Shown: positions 63,736 through 64,000 of the stretch, piece by piece
Layout: the number at the start of each line of letters is the position of its first letter
Numbering within the stretch: the first letter of the stretch is position 1
Assembly (NCBI RefSeq): GCF_036323735.1
Contig: NW_026947409.1
Coordinates: 1,312,545-1,376,544 of the forward strand
Reading direction: 5' to 3'
DNA from: Rattus norvegicus
Taxonomy: Eukaryota > Chordata > Mammalia > Rodentia > Muridae
Length of the DNA: 64,000 bases
The notes under the pieces: generated by a model
Seen by the model: only the letters and a program-made list of their open reading frames with translations
Database searches by the model: none
Told to the model about the DNA's origin: nothing
Program-made: the position numbers and the translations under genes

Positions 63736-63833
63736 TGATATCATGCCTTGATCACTATGCTGTCATTCCTCCACCCCAATGATGTCATGCCCAACCACCA
63801 TGATGTCATGCTCCACACCCATGATGTCATGCC
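63736..63833. repeat. Minisatellite, five 21-22 bp units with CRE-like core
   Basis: The cores lie at 63736 (TGATATCA), 63758 (TGCTGTCA), 63780, 63801 and 63822 (TGATGTCA each). Spacings are 22, 22, 21 and 21 bases. Units are C/T-rich between cores, typically with CCACC- or CCACAC-like spacers and ATGC after the core. Confidence 0.9.
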
Positions 63834-63889
63834 TTTGCCCCTTGCTAGAATGGTTGCATCTATTCACCAGGTAACATTCTGAATGCTGC

Positions 63890-64000
63890 CCTGTCACCAC
63901 ACTCCTCCAGTCCCCCACCAATTACAGTCCCTCCTTGTACCCTCTCCCCTTCTCCTCTGAGAGAGTGGAGGGAAACCTATGGGTGTAACCTCTCCTCTTG
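63890..64000 (-). mobile_element. Antisense L1 3' UTR fragment running off the window
   Basis: CCTCCAGTCCCCCACCAATT near 63904 and CCCCTTCTCCTCTGAGAGAG near 63946 resemble the antisense start of an older L1 3' UTR (compare 59530-59610). Truncated by the window edge. Confidence 0.65.

Overview
The window looks like nuclear DNA of a murid rodent, most likely rat. The evidence is the repeat content. There are several L1 elements whose ORF1, ORF2 and 3' UTR match my recollection of rat L1. There are two tRNA-Ala-type ID SINEs, degenerate B1 and B3 SINEs, URR1-like hAT remnants, and very long AT, CA, TCTA and CT microsatellites in an AT-rich background. No intact host protein-coding gene could be supported. 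This is repeat-dominated intergenic DNA carrying one clear olfactory-receptor pseudogene and one unidentified decayed coding-like block.

Layout. 1-351 is plain flank. 352-6529 is a long sense L1 with an intact ORF1 and a lightly damaged ORF2. From 6530 a segmental block starts (copy A, to about 14905) that recurs in direct orientation at 33311-41480 (copy B), about 26.8 kb away. Each copy starts with about 0.7 kb of non-L1 DNA, a URR1 fragment and an antisense L1 3' UTR. Three tandem units of roughly 1.7-2.4 kb follow. Each unit opens with an antisense L1 3'-end fragment carrying a microsatellite and continues with an unidentified non-L1 segment. 14906-17512 holds degraded coding-like sequence on the minus strand. 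It abuts a second, older full-length L1 (17513-24338) that retains two 5' UTR promoter monomers.

24339-33310 is a low-gene interval with old L1 pieces (one looks 5'-inverted), two ID SINEs with target-site duplications, and AT-rich DNA. After copy B, 41481-48560 carries scattered L1 3' UTR pieces, B1/B3 SINEs and microsatellites. It also holds a young truncated L1 (47270-48332) with a perfect 18-bp target-site duplication. 48599-48758 is a CTC/CT tract directly followed by a 4.2-kb antisense L1 (to about 52915). 55896-56519 is the olfactory-receptor pseudogene. The remainder holds B3 SINEs, CA and TAA repeats, more antisense L1, and, near the right edge, a short minisatellite whose 21-22 bp unit has a CRE-like core.

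Functionally there is no operon or pathway here. Retrotransposition built most of the sequence, segmental and tandem duplication copied it, and slippage expanded the microsatellites. Family names come from recognition of sequence, not from a database search. Boundaries of diverged repeats are approximate, commonly to within 10-50 bases.
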